In this document: positions 11,932-23,573 of the stretch, in pieces | Layout: every line of letters starts with the position of its first letter | Position numbering within the stretch: the first letter of the stretch is position 1 | Assembly: GCA_013115135.1 (NCBI GenBank) | Contig: JABANP010000003.1 | Location: 186,001-250,000 of the forward strand | Direction of reading: 5' to 3' | Length of the DNA: 64,000 bases | From: Perkinsus olseni | Taxonomy: Eukaryota > Perkinsozoa > Perkinsida > Perkinsidae | Position numbers and translations under genes: made by a program | Notes under the pieces: model-generated | Database searches by the model: none | Told to the model about the DNA's origin: nothing | Seen by the model: the letters and a program-made list of their open reading frames with translations, nothing else

Positions 11932-12506
11932 CTCGACCAGCAGACCCCAGTGTAACATCGACAAGCTCAATAACAACAACAGTGACGACGACGGCTTCCA
12001 GTACAACCACAACAACGACAACGACTGGTAAGACACAGCAGAGCTGGGTACTCTGACGAATGGCCGATCCGATTGGGATTCGAGTCATTCGAGGGTGTCT
12101 CTGCGTAAATCTGAATGACGACCATCATCGGGAGCCTTGCGCTCAACGTAGCGATGATTACGATGGTCATGCGGTCCCTGAGTGTTCTGTCCATTGCAGA
12201 TCGACGAGGCTTCAGAGGAGAGTTCCTGTCTGACTTATCCATAGGTGAGTCCCATTCACTGAGTGTGTATCGCGGCTCCACTTGATACCTCTGGGTGCCT
12301 CCTTCCCCGCAAGTACCTCGTAGGCGCGCAGCCAGTCGGTTAGCTTCCTCCTCTCAGAACACTCTTCGATGTTTGGCATCGGTGACAACACCAACGTGTT
12401 CTGCAACACTCGCTGCCAGCGAGCTCGATTCGAGAAGATACTGAGTGAGGCAGATAGGTTTCGAATCTGTACCATCCAAATGCAATCCTACGCGTGTCTC
12501 TTTGTG
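11932..12506 (+). pseudogene. Diverged copy of the stalk/tail exons of the Cys-module gene
   Basis: Two exons with good splice sites are paralogous to exons of the gene downstream. Exon 11932-12027 (CTTCAG acceptor, GTAAG donor) is Thr/Ser-rich (VTTTASSTTTTTT) with phase 1 at both ends. Exon 12358-12506 (CTCTCAG acceptor, GTGAG donor) contains GDNTNVFCNTRCQRAR, matching GDNTNVFCNVACQQAR of the downstream gene, and also enters in phase 1. An extra hydrophobic exon-like stretch lies between them near 12120-12244 (SLALNVAMITMVMR). No Cys module exon is present between tRNA copy 1 and this Thr exon. It may be the 3' end of a second family member or a broken remnant; I cannot tell which. Confidence 0.5.
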
Positions 12507-12834
12507 GTGAGTCGAAGGCTTCTTGTCTCAGGCCTAACCACCTAGCGAGGGTTGCCAAGGCGAACATATCCTTGTTGATCACGTCTACGCAAATGCCGTT
12601 GTGGCTCAACAAGTTTGCATGTTGAGTTCGGCGGATGTATCCTGGTTGCTTCTTTTCATAGCCGTACTCACAAGCATCACCGCGGTAACAATCCCTCTCT
12701 GCGCATACCTGGCAGTGGACAGGGCGGCTCTTCCTGTGCTGGTCATCGACCTATCACTTCTCAGCTATTACTCCTCTTTTCAAAATATTGTATTGATTGT
12801 GTCTCGCCGCTGGCTCCCGAGTAGGAGAAGACCC

Positions 12835-15800
12835 ATGCTCCGCGTCCTCATCGCACTCGGGTTGATGTGCAGCAGCCAGTTTGCCACCGTGGAGTCGATC
12901 CGACTCTCGTTCCCGTGGTACAAGCCACCGAGTGGTTCATACTGGGGAGGAGGAGGAGGAGGATTTTCTCCATTCGGCGGTTCCAAATGTGAGCTTTTCG
13001 AAACGGCTGCCCTCAAACCTCTCGATCATGTGCGCTGAGCTCGTTGAGCGGGCTTTCGATGCTTGTCTCACAAAGGCTCGTGGTAGTCTTCCTTTGCGTA
13101 CTCTGAGGCTTGGTGAACGATCTCTCCATGAGCTCACGTTATTGGATTCATTTCACTTCCATCGCTGTGCCATGCGCATTAAAGACCCGTCGACGCCTGA
13201 TCGCTGCAGCATTGAGCCATTTTGAGAATCGCTGTCAGATATTCCTACAACAACGGCTCCACCGAAGACTACTACTACGACGACTACTACTACGACCACC
13301 ACTAAACCCATAAGTAAGGGGGCTTCTCTGGTTGAGGTTGTACAGTTTGTGATGTTGGCAAATCGAATCTTGGCGCTGCCTCTTCCGCTCCTTGACTACC
13401 GGCGTGAGCAATTGCGCCAGTAGGGTAGACTGGTGAGCCGCGTTCGACGTATGTTGCGCGAGGTTCACGGTGGCCCATGTTGCATAGTTCTTCGCTGGCG
13501 CGAGTGGGACTCTGGAGGCTGATGTCTCATTTCAGGCAAAGGCCTATGGGAAGACCAGGCATCATATTACGCCTACCACGATCGATGCGACTTGGGAACC
13601 ACAGAGACCATCAAATTGATGATCAAGCCTGGCCACTACGCTTTGAATAACTGCGATGCTCCAGGAAGGAATTCTTTCCGGTCGAAGAGCCATATTCCGA
13701 ATAATCTTGTTATTCCTGGAAAGCATGGCAAGGAGTGGTGTATCGCCTACTTCAAACAGCTGGGGTTCATACCTGGGCAGTCATTGGAGTATACGAGGAA
13801 AGCCATATGCGACCCGAATACATGTGAGAATGGGGATCATCAGGAAAGTTAGATTCACTGCGGCAGCTGATGAATCGCTACTGCGCTCTTGCGTGAACGC
13901 ATCTCGCATGCATCACTGAACCATGTGGCAGCGACTGCCGAATACCCGAGTATGAGACACTTTCAGGCTTGTTTTCCAGATACTCGTAAGACAACAGCTG
14001 CACCCACTACTACCACCACAACTAGCACCACCCCTTCAACCGTGAGTAAGTTATCCTGGGGTTCCTACAGGGGCTTGATTAGTATCTATAATACCCGGAA
14101 TCATCGTGGCGACAGCGGCAGGATTCGAACCTGCGCGGGCAGAGCCCAGTGGATTTCTAGTCCACCTCCTTAACCACTCGGACACGCTGTCTTGGAATGT
14201 ATATGCGTATTCTGCGTTTATCGAGCTACTTTGCATCTTTCAACATAGGCCACGTTACGGTCTGAGAGTGTCGTGAGGACAACGACTGGGTTCCAAAATG
14301 CACTGGCAAAGTGCCATGTGGCTGTGTTTCGCCTCTTTTACCACTCGGGCACGCTGTCTCCTCACCGCCCCAATATCCTCTGAATTTCTATGAGTGATCG
14401 GTATCGGTCCGTGCGGCGGAACTCCCCTAGCGTGCTCGTGATCTCAGCGGCTCATCAATCTTATTTGATCTCACCTCAGAACAAGTGAAGTGGGAAGACC
14501 AGGCATCATATTACGCCTACTACGATCGATGCGACTTGGGAACCACAGAGACCATCAAATTGATGATCAAGCCTGGCCACTACGCTTTGAATAACTGCGA
14601 TGCTCCAGGGAGGAATTCTTTCCGCTCGAAGAGCCATATTCCGAATAATCTTGTTATTCCTGGAAAGCATGGCAAGGAGTGGTGTATCGCCTACTTCAAA
14701 CAGCTAGGGTTCATACCTGGGCAGTCATTGGAGTATACGAGGGAAGCCATATGCGACCCGAACACATGTAAGGCTCATGCTTCTCCGAGATCTATTGTCG
14801 AAGACCCTTCACGAAGCGGTCTATGAACTTCACAGTTGTCACGGTATCCATTGGAATGCTGCTCATGCCCCAAGTAGCGGGTCCTTTCGACCTTTCTCAT
14901 CAGATACGCGCAAGGTCGCAGCTACACCGACTCCCACCACTACTACTACCACCACTCCCACGACGAGTAAGTATAATTAGGGCTCCTCTGATACAAAGTA
15001 GACAATGATGGTTAAGCGAGACTCGATCAATTTCGAAACAACACTATTTTTAAGAGATGTTAACGACAGCGGCAGGATTCGAACCTGCGCGGGCAGAGCC
15101 CAGTGGATTTCTAGTCCACCTCCTTAACCACTCGGACACGCTGTCTCCCTTATATAATTATTTCTCGTGCCAGCTTATTCCTAGCATATGTCGCCGACCG
15201 TACTGGAGAGAACCGCAATATAACTACAAAGTGTGTATGCCTGGAGCGATATCAACAATATTCGATGCTACCCGGGGAGCGCTTAATGAATTTGTATTCA
15301 ACATCCTAAAAGCCTCTGACACATTGCCTGTAATCGATTTGGTATTCGTCTGCTCGTATAAGTAACAGATAGCTAAACCATATGAGGGCTCCCCCGTATC
15401 GCTCTGAGTCTTCCGAGAACATGAGCTCAGTTAATGTCATTTTAGAACAAGTGAAGTGGGAAGACCAGGCATCATATTACGCCTACCACGATCGATGCGA
15501 CTTGGGAACCACAGAGACCATCAAATTGATGATCAAGCCTGGCCACTACGCTTTGAATAACTGCGATGCTCCAGGGAGGAATTCTTTCCGGTCGAAGAGC
15601 CATATTCCGAATAATCTTGTTATTCCTGGAAAGCATGGCAAGGAGTGGTGTATCGCCTACTTCAAACAGCTAGGGTTCATACCTGGGCAGTCATTGGAGT
15701 ATACGAGGGAAGCCATATGCGACCCGAACACATGTAAGAATGGAGATATCATCAGCTTAGCTGCAGAGGCTGATATTCACTGCTGCAGCTGATGAGTTGC

Positions 15801-18800
15801 TACGTGAAATGCATCTCGCGAGCATTACTGTACCACGTGCGGCGTCAGTGGTTACACAGACTGCAGCGACCGCTGATCAGCCGAGCACGAGACCCTTTCA
15901 GGGATCTTTTCCAGATACTCGCAAGACAACAGCTGCACCCACAACGACTACCACTACCACTACTACCACGACCACTACTACCACGACCACTACAACAACG
16001 ACGACGACCACCACCACCACTACTACCACGACCACTACAACAACAACGACGACAACCACTCTTCCTACTCTGTCACCGGGTAGAAGACAGCTCACCATAC
16101 CTTGCGTTTTGATTCATTGACCTTTCCGTGCAAGCGCACATTCCACGTCATTTCAGAGATGAGAGAGAAGTTCGCACAAGGAGACAACACCAACGTGTTC
16201 TGCAATGTTGCATGCCAGCAAGCCCGCTACACTCGAGTGAGGGAGCTCGCTGACAGTAAGCTCATCAGTGACGGTGGCGTCTGGGCTTGCGTCGGTCGCC
16301 CCGAGTCAGAGCCTCTCATCCATGTTGTGATTGGGAATCTCAGAAATACGTTCCTCCCGGCCGGGGCAGCTCCAGTCTATCGACAACATCACAGCCGCTG
16401 CACAACAGATGCGAGCCTCGGGCTTCCTGCCTGGGCTGGCGGATGCAGACCGGGCCATAGGGAACGAGAATACGTAAGACCACCTACAAATCTGGTATAG
16501 CGCTTTAAACGACTCACGCCCTCGAGCCCTGAGGGGTCTTGTCAACACTGACGATATGCTCCAGCGGAAGTGTCCCGTCGACTCCGATCGAGTATGCATA
16601 TGTGGTTAGGCCGGGTTCATTGGAGTTCATTATTCCTCGGGCGGTGGCAGACATCAAGGGCCTTCGTATTAACCTGGTAAGGATTCCTCGTCGGCACTGG
16701 AGTCTCTCGGTTCCCTTATCTGATGTGCGTAACATGGACAGCCTGGATACCCAGTCAACTTCGGAACATCAGCCAGGAGCATTGACTCGCTCACTTCTCA
16801 GAGTGAAGCCCGTGGCCCCTCCGCGGTGGCGATCCGGTCGGTTGCCGAGGATGTCTTCAAGGAAATGTCGACCATGTTCAACACCGGTCGATCTCAAATC
16901 GCCAACGTGAGCCCACTTCCCCTGCCGTCCCGTGGATCTTCTCCGTCACTGATTCATCTTGCCTTTGCTATCGCCCGAGATCGTGGCATGCTGGTCAGAC
17001 TGGAGCTGACTACGAGAGCAACTTCACCGTCATGGCCAAGAGACTTGGCGGGGAGGCACTACAGCAGTACAAGGAATTCGATGGCCGGACGAAAGGACAT
17101 GTGAGCTCAAGGCATTACTTACTGATGGAACGCTTGTCGCCCTTCTCAGTACCGAATCGGCTGAGAGCCCGTTGGTGAAGCTGTGGAGCACAGTGTCGTG
17201 GATTAGAGGCCTTGCTGCGTCCCTGGTCTCTGATGTTGCTGACAAGACCAACCGAACGCTCGATAGGACCAGAGCGTTGAAAGCCGCTGTGGAAGGTGGT
17301 ACAGCGATGGCGAGGCCTTCTGTATTCGCTACCCTGGGCTGCTTCAGATATGTCACGCAGGCATGGGCCTCGGCTAGAGCAGGAAATTCGGGCCCAGCTC
17401 GACAAGGAGATCAAGGAGGTCAGGGCGGTACCAGCAGTGGACGTTGGCTCACCCGAGGCCACCATTGAGGCCAATGTACGTCATTCATAGTGCCTGAGTT
17501 TGCAAAGCAGGAGGTCTTCGCTCGTTTGATCAGACGCAACGAATGATGGCGGATTTGGACAGGAAAACGAGCATAAAGAGGCAGGAGATGGACGCCAAGG
17601 CGCGAGGGACCTCTCGAAAGGTTGCCTCTGCTCTGTTGGCCTCCTGAGATGGCCATGAGGGGCAGGTCGCGGGAAGCACAAGAGAGTGCGAAGAAAGCCT
17701 TCTCGGTGAGTCTCACTGAATGCTGGGAATCCTCTCATCTTCGATGGCCGTTCAGGGCTTCGAGCACGGGCTGCTGAAGCAAAGGGAGATGGTGCGCAAT
17801 GATCTCTTGCAGGGCGTCAAGTCCGCCCGGAACTCCGAAAAGGTCGGTCGGTCGGTGGACTCATCATCGCCCCTGCACAAGCCCTCTATGCTTGGCATAT
17901 AGTGAGGGCTAGAATTGACGCACAACATCAGTAGCAACCTTAGACTAATCGTATGTGGCATTGACCACAGCTCTCCACTCAAAGTCTGGTAGGAACTGGA
18001 ATGGCTGGCTCGAGATGAGGCTAGCCAGGCAGCCTCGTACAAGGCCCGCATGAATGCTACTCTGGGAACCTTCAATCGAGTAGCCGGAGCAATATCCGCT
18101 GATGTAAGCTGCCCAGCGGCCATGCTCCTCCGACCCCCATCGCTCTCCAGGCCGTGGGCGGATTCTCAAAGGAATCGAAGCTCCTGTCGTCAAAGGGCGG
18201 GGCCGAGGAGGAGCGTCTGAGTGCTATCGTGAGACTGATCGAGGATGGCTTGTTGAAGTCAGAGAAAGAAAAAGACATCAAAATTGAATCGGTGGAGAAG
18301 TAAAACAAGCGCGGTTGTTAAGGAGGTCGTCAGCCTTCTCGTCTCAGTGTCACGAGGGGGACCTTCGAGGGCAACAAACGCTTCGCTGATGCTATAAGTT
18401 CGAGCAGCGATGGTGTAATGGCGTTGATGCGAGCACAGGCCTCGAACGCAGCTACGGCGGAGCTGAACGATATCCATACTGAAGAGAGGGTGGGCGGTGG
18501 CTGCTGCTGCTGCGTCATCTATCGAATGGCTACTGCTGTATTCAGATTGTTGGAGAGGATGCAGCAAGAGTGAAGGAAGAGCTCCGTCGCTCTGAGGCTC
18601 TAGTGAACTCCAGCGAGGCTGCGATGATGGCCAAGGTGGCTGAGTTTGATGGCGCTGCTTTGCCGGAGCTCATGGGCCAGCTCGCGGAGATCGCAAAGAA
18701 TATGTCCTCACTGTAAGACGCTGGGCCAACCTTGTAAATACACGTCCGACGTGGTGTCCCAAGGTTATCAGCTCTCGAAGGCCAGTCGCGGAAGGGAGAT

Positions 18801-21800
18801 GAGGAAGCTCAGCGTGCGCTCTCGGCAGATGGAGACAAGCTGGGAAGCGGTTATGGACAGTAGGCTTTGTTTGACGTTGACTTCGCTGGACTATTACTAG
18901 GTCTGAAAGCGGCCCACGAAAGGCTACACGGTATGAGGAGTGGCGAGGAACAGATGAGAGCTCGAGTTTGGCAACTCTACTGAAGCTGCTGGCGGGGCGA
19001 TTGGTGCACTGCGAGATGGCGTGGATGCAGCACTCGGATCACTCAGGGTAAATGGTGGGGAGGGGGCGGTCTCTGTGGTGTTGGTGCTGGCTGCTCCTTG
19101 CGGCTGGTGCTTTTACTCATGTTTGCGCACAGTGGAGTACAAATCGCTTCAGATGGGGATGAAGAGCGGCGCGGAGGGTGTGGATTCAAGTCTCAGTGAT
19201 GACATCTCTGAGAATTCGTTCCGATGGTGACCACATTGTCGGAGAGGAGGTGGCTCAGTCGACTGCGTCCCTGAGAGGCCTCTCCAACCATACGCTGGTG
19301 GGTCGGATGGAGGCTGCTCCTTGGTGCGGACCTCGGGGTGCTCAGGATCTTCTCGGGACCTTAGCTGGTGGTCTTGCCGCGGCGGTAGAGGATCTGAAGG
19401 CAGGCCAGCACATGTTGGCGCAGGAGTCTGCCAATCTGACGGTACGCTGCCGGTGACTGATGATAACGCCCTAATGGTGATGCAGGCCCGATGGGCCGCA
19501 GTTAAAGGGAGAATAGACCGCAGCTTAGCGAAGTCTGCCCTGGCCGACCTCGGGGCTTTACATCCGCATGCGGTGCTGAGTGCAGCTGAACGCGAGATGG
19601 AGAACCTGCTGCTGGCCTCGACAGCAGAGGTTGATGGATGGGTAGGTTGGGGAAGTCGCCTAAGGCCTACATCGCAGCGATCTTTTCCTGTACAGCTCCG
19701 ATCGGACGATGAAGCGAACAGACGGGGGTTAGTTGATAGGCTCACTACAGAGACCAGCAGGATGGAGAGCACGGAGGAGGCAGCCAGGGGAGCGGTGGCG
19801 TCCATCGAGAAGCTCCTCAACACGCAAGAGTCGTCTCGGGATATAGACAGGTTGAAGCTGCTCGCTGCTGGGGTGGGCATGAGTCCTCTGCCGCTAGAGA
19901 GCTCAACGTAATTCGCGTCAGGCATTTAACCAAGGCGCTTGGACGGATCTAGCAACGATTCTCAGCTCCAGGGAGATCGATGAGGATAGGAGTATTGAGA
20001 TGTTCAAACAGAGTATCGAGGAGGAGGTTCAGCAAGTACCCGGGGTGCTTCAGATGATCCAGGCTGTCTTGGGTGCCGATGGTCTCGTAGTTCTACAGGG
20101 CGATATACCAGCTCGAAACCGTTTCCACATTAAAGCCGGGCGACCAAACCCTCATTGCCGTCCGCAACCGCACGCGCGAGGTTCTCTGGTTGGGCGACAT
20201 ATCGTGTGTGTTGTTAGGTGAGGGGGCCCAACGTCGAAGAGTTGAAGGACTTTGCCGATGGTCTTCTTGTATCCCTCAAAGCGGTCCTCCACACAGTAGG
20301 TGTCGATAGTCTACATAGCCAGTCAGTGGACCGCCTTTCAGATGGAGACGTCGATTGACTCCCAGACGCAGCAAATGAGGTCCTCAGAAGGAGGGAGGGC
20401 AAGAGAGCTGAGAGCTAAGTTGGTAGCGGCAGAGAAAGAGGAAATCCACGGACTGCAGACGATCGATGCCAGAGAACACACTGGTAGCATGATTTTGGCC
20501 GGAGGCAATGCCGAGTCCGACCTTGGAATTTACGACCAAATTTAACTACAGGTTCTGCGCGGCTCAGCGATACGCTGGTACGGATGGGGAAGACGTTGGG
20601 GATGTTGAGAAACAGTTCGGAGCTCCTCACTAGCGGTGCAGACGCTGAGGCGGCTAGGCTTGCCGAAGAGGTGCGCAGGCTCTAGTTACCTTTTAGGGGG
20701 TATTGCTGGGGCTGCCGTAGTTCTGAAACTCCTCTCAGTTGAACGGGCAAGCTACTACTGCTGCCAAGGAAGCATCGAAGATAGAGCGTGATCTCGAGAA
20801 GATGACGAAGGAAGCGGAGAAGAACTTCAGCTCGGACCAACAACGAGTTCATGACGCGGTTGCCAATTCGGTAACACTTCGTGATTCGTTATCTCCGTGC
20901 CGTATAAGGTGATTTTCTCAGTCCGTTGAGGAAGAATGCGAGTGCGCTGGCGAAGCATCTAGCGGATGCCCAGAAGTATGCTTTGGAGCTGCTGGCTGAG
21001 CGGAGCAAGGAACTCAAGGGGCAGCGTAGGCAGCTGTCTGAATATCAGTCAAGTGCAGCTCACGAAGAGAAAGTAACTCGTGATCTTGAAGGGCAGGTTG
21101 CCGAGTCGTTAGAGTGAGTCTGGGGAATCGACCCATCTTGTGCGCATCAAGCGTTCATGCAGGCACTTCGAGAGTCGAGTTCGGGCGGCATCTTCCAAAA
21201 GCAGTAACAGTGGAGCCGCTGACGATCTGCTGACCTTTGCCAAGGATGAGATGAAGGAGGTTGCTAATATGGCTACGCATGCCTCGCAGCAGGACGAGAT
21301 CTCGAAGGAGCTCGCTCGCACTCAGAGACAGATAACGGAAGTTGGACGCAATGTAGGCCTTCTTACCCTTCCGGGCGAGACTGCTGGATACGTGGCACTT
21401 CGGTTCAGATGACTGCGACCTACAAGAGCGACTTGAGCGCCGCTAACTCAACCGTGCTCGATGGAGCCCACAAAGTTCTCGAACGGTGAGATGGTCACGG
21501 CAGAGCCTTTTCTCTCCATACAAATTGCCCTGTAGGATCAAGGCTGAGCAAGATGAAATCAAGGCTGCCCTTGGGAAAGATGAAGCTCAGATGGAGAGAC
21601 AGGGTCCGACGACGGTAGGTTCTTCCTTTGGAACAGTCAAATCTGTCTCCGACATGCGCATGTGGGCGGAGACGAAGCTGAACACAAAACCTGTCCCTTT
21701 CCGGGATGACTTCAGTCCGACACACCATACCGAATTAGCGGTTCTCTCAGGCGGAAGAGTTGCACAGCCAGATAGCACTGGCACACAAGGAGATGGTTAC

Positions 21801-21894
21801 TCAATACCAGGAGACCTCGAAGGAGTTCAATAAGTGGCTGCTGGAGCAGAGGACGATGCTCCTGAAGTCGATCCTCAAGGATCGCGGTGACTGA
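12835..21894 (+). CDS. Secreted modular protein: three Cys modules, Thr-rich linkers, coiled-coil tail
   Basis: The 5' exons were joined by phase. Exon 12835-12988 encodes a signal peptide (MLRVLIALGLMCSSQFATVES) and a Gly-rich piece. Linkers are 13239-13313, 13980-14045 and 14904-14966. Module exons are 13536-13823, 14480-14767 and 15446-15733. The Thr stalk exon is 15915-16079. Every exon after the first starts and ends in phase 1. Each module is 96 residues with four cysteines (in DRCDLG, NNCDAP, EWCIAY and AICDPNT). The stalk exon can splice in phase to the exon at 16157 (GDNTNVFCNVACQQAR). About 5.5 kb of exons follow, rich in Ala, Glu, Ser and Leu, with coiled-coil character, e.g. ITAAAQQMRASGFLPGLADA near 16400 and a final exon ending at 21894 in LLEQRTMLLKSILKDRGD. 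The product looks like a mucin-like extracellular or wall protein; Thr runs would be O-glycosylation sites. No family is recognised. It could instead be two genes, the first ending by read-through at 16120. Confidence 0.55.
14110..14191 (-). tRNA. tRNA-Ser(AGA), copy 2, inside an intron
   Basis: This 82-nt gene is identical to copies 1 and 3 (acceptor GACAGCG/CGCTGTC, anticodon AGA, long variable arm, discriminator G). It lies antisense in the intron between linker exon 13980-14045 and module exon 14480-14767. Confidence 0.95.
14331..14358 (-). pseudogene. tRNA-Ser 5'-end relic
   Basis: A stretch reading CCTCTTTTACCACTCGGGCA followed by CGCTGTC on the plus strand matches the 5' third of the intact tRNA-Ser genes with a few changes. 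The rest of the tRNA is missing. It lies in the same intron, about 140 bp from intact copy 2. Confidence 0.6.
15064..15145 (-). tRNA. tRNA-Ser(AGA), copy 3, inside an intron
   Basis: This is an 82-nt gene identical to copies 1 and 2, antisense in the intron between linker exon 14904-14966 and module exon 15446-15733. The identical position relative to the exons in both units shows that gene cassette and tRNA were duplicated together. Confidence 0.95.
15937..16061 (+). repeat. ACN triplet tract coding for a poly-Thr stalk
   Basis: About 40 consecutive ACN codons (ACT, ACC, ACG, ACA mixed) lie in the stalk exon, read as Thr in the joined frame. All four synonymous codons are used, so selection on the residue or expansion of a mixed unit is more likely than simple slippage of one triplet. 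Confidence 0.85.
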
Positions 21895-22205
21895 TCATGA
21901 TACATGACTGCGAATGCAATCTAGTCGTATTGACCATCTTGTGTTAGCAGTTGGGGGAATGCATAGGCCAACGGGCAGTCACTTCGGTCGGATTATCCAT
22001 GCACATTTGAACAGATTCGGCGGGATTCTCGTTCGCACCTACACAGCTCAGTCGAGCTCTCGTATCATCGGATTTCGTATTTATTTTTCGGTGTCCCTCT
22101 TCCATCGCGTTGGACTTCTTTGTTGTTTTGAATGAGTCATTTGAGAACCAGTCTTCCCGTGAGAACCGCGTCGAGTCTTTTTTGTTAGAATTTGTTGAAC
22201 CAGTC

Positions 22206-23573
22206 ATGTCCGAGAAAACCGCCCAATCGACGCCCTTGTGGATCCTCACAGGGTTCCTTGGTTCAGGGAAGACTACGCTTGTGTCTCGGATGTTGCGGGA
22301 AAACAAGGGAAGATTTTTCGTGCTGAATAACGAGATTGGCGGCATCAGTGTGAGGTAACGATCGGAAGTCGGTGCATACGGTCCCTATGATGCCGCTCGA
22401 GTTTCGTCCTGCTGCATCTTCACTCCGCGAGAAATTGTCTAAGTGTTAGCAGATCTAAAGGTGCATTCAAGCTAAGCTCTCCTCCTTCTCAGTGAACTCC
22501 CGGACGACTATGCGACCGGTAGCAGCGGCGACTGTTCTACAGTTTACGAGCTTGGTGGCGGATGCCTCTGCTGTAACTTGAGAAACGACTTGATGGCGAA
22601 GCTGGAAGGGCTTGGGAAGAAAGCTCTTGAAGCACCTGCTGATGATCCCGTGAACGGCGTAGGCGGATCGGGAAGCTCGTTGGGTCGATTTCTCCGTCCA
22701 TTCATCGTGCAATTGATGTTCAATCCCACAGAATTTTCCTCCCCCATGGCGCTGCTCGAACTTCTGTTATTCTGTCAGATAATATTGGAAACCACTGGTT
22801 TGGCTACTCCGGGACCTGTTGTACAAGGCCTCGTGGCTCAGCCCCCTGAAGGTATCGTTCTACGGAAAGTCGTGACCCTCGTTGACGCCTCCAATTTCAA
22901 TGAGCAGTACAAACGAGTAACGGATCCTCGAAGTTCGGAGCTCATCCAGCAGCTTGTGTTTGCTGATCTCGTTGTCATCAATAAGTGTGACTTGGTGGAC
23001 GATGACACGGCCAGGCAGATCGAGGATACTATCCGGTCCATCAATCCAGTGTGCAAGACGGTCCGCACTGTCCACTCTGATATCTCCATGGAGGAAGTCC
23101 TGCGATCTCAAGGTGACACCTACACTAGTCCTGGTGATCTTAACGACGTGCCGCAGCATAAGCCCTGGCGTGATGGTGTTTGCAGCTGCGCAGTGAGCGG
23201 ACCATATCCAGCTTCGAAAGGAGTGGCTATGAACATAGAGAAGTTCCGTACATGGTTGCAAGACTTCGTGAATTCCAACAGAGTATTCCGGGTTAAGGGC
23301 ATGCTGATATCCGGTGATGGGAAGCGGTACCTCTTACAAGGTGTCGAGAAGTCCTTCCAGCTAGTTGAGACGGATTGCCCGTCAGAGATGGCCAGCAAGG
23401 TTGATAAGCTGGTTGTGATCGGCCAGAGGATTCAAGAGCACATGGGTGACGAGCTTGACGAGTCCCTCAACGCTCTCCTCGTCGACCGCAAGGACATGGA
23501 AACGTCCAAACCCACTTGGGTGAAGGCTTATGTTGGCAAGGACTGGACGGATGCTGAACAATGGTCTCCTTAA
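22206..23573 (+). CDS. CobW/COG0523 GTPase, ZNG1-like zinc metallochaperone
   Basis: Exons 22206-22354 and 22493-23573 join in frame (AG|T). The P-loop is [10 protein letters not shown] near residue 15. The family metal-binding CxCC motif is in [26 protein letters not shown] (the Walker B/switch region) and NKCDLV (the GTP-specificity motif) follow. The CobW C-terminal domain begins around [15 protein letters not shown]. Eukaryotic members (ZNG1/CBWD) transfer zinc to client enzymes using GTP hydrolysis. A 72-nt GT-AG segment at 22707-22778 interrupts the region before ETTGLA where homologues are shorter, so it is probably an intron; removal keeps frame and gives about 385 residues instead of 409. 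An in-frame Met at 22110 would add 32 residues without family similarity, so I chose 22206. Confidence 0.85.

Larger units (their letters stand above)
13536..15733 (+). repeat. Three near-identical 288-bp module exons in a ~950-bp tandem array
   Basis: Module exons at 13536-13823, 14480-14767 and 15446-15733 are each exactly 288 bp and differ at only a handful of bases. Unit spacing is about 944 and 966 bp. Linker exons and parts of the introns are also shared, most clearly the introns after modules 1 and 3, while the intron after module 2 has diverged. Identity this high points to recent unequal crossing-over or conversion. Confidence 0.9.

Noticed and set aside
13536..15733. Regularly spaced identical repeats suggesting a CRISPR-like or satellite array
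   Set aside because: Repeats are 288-bp coding exons with splice sites and intact frame, about 950 bp apart in a eukaryotic gene.
15898..16098. Minus-strand poly-Val open frame
   Set aside because: It is the complement of the ACN triplet tract that encodes the Thr stalk on the plus strand.
22707..22778. Reading the ZNG1 hydrophobic insert as a transmembrane segment
   Set aside because: The insert is bounded by GT and AG, is a multiple of three, and sits where homologues are shorter, so a retained intron is the simpler explanation.
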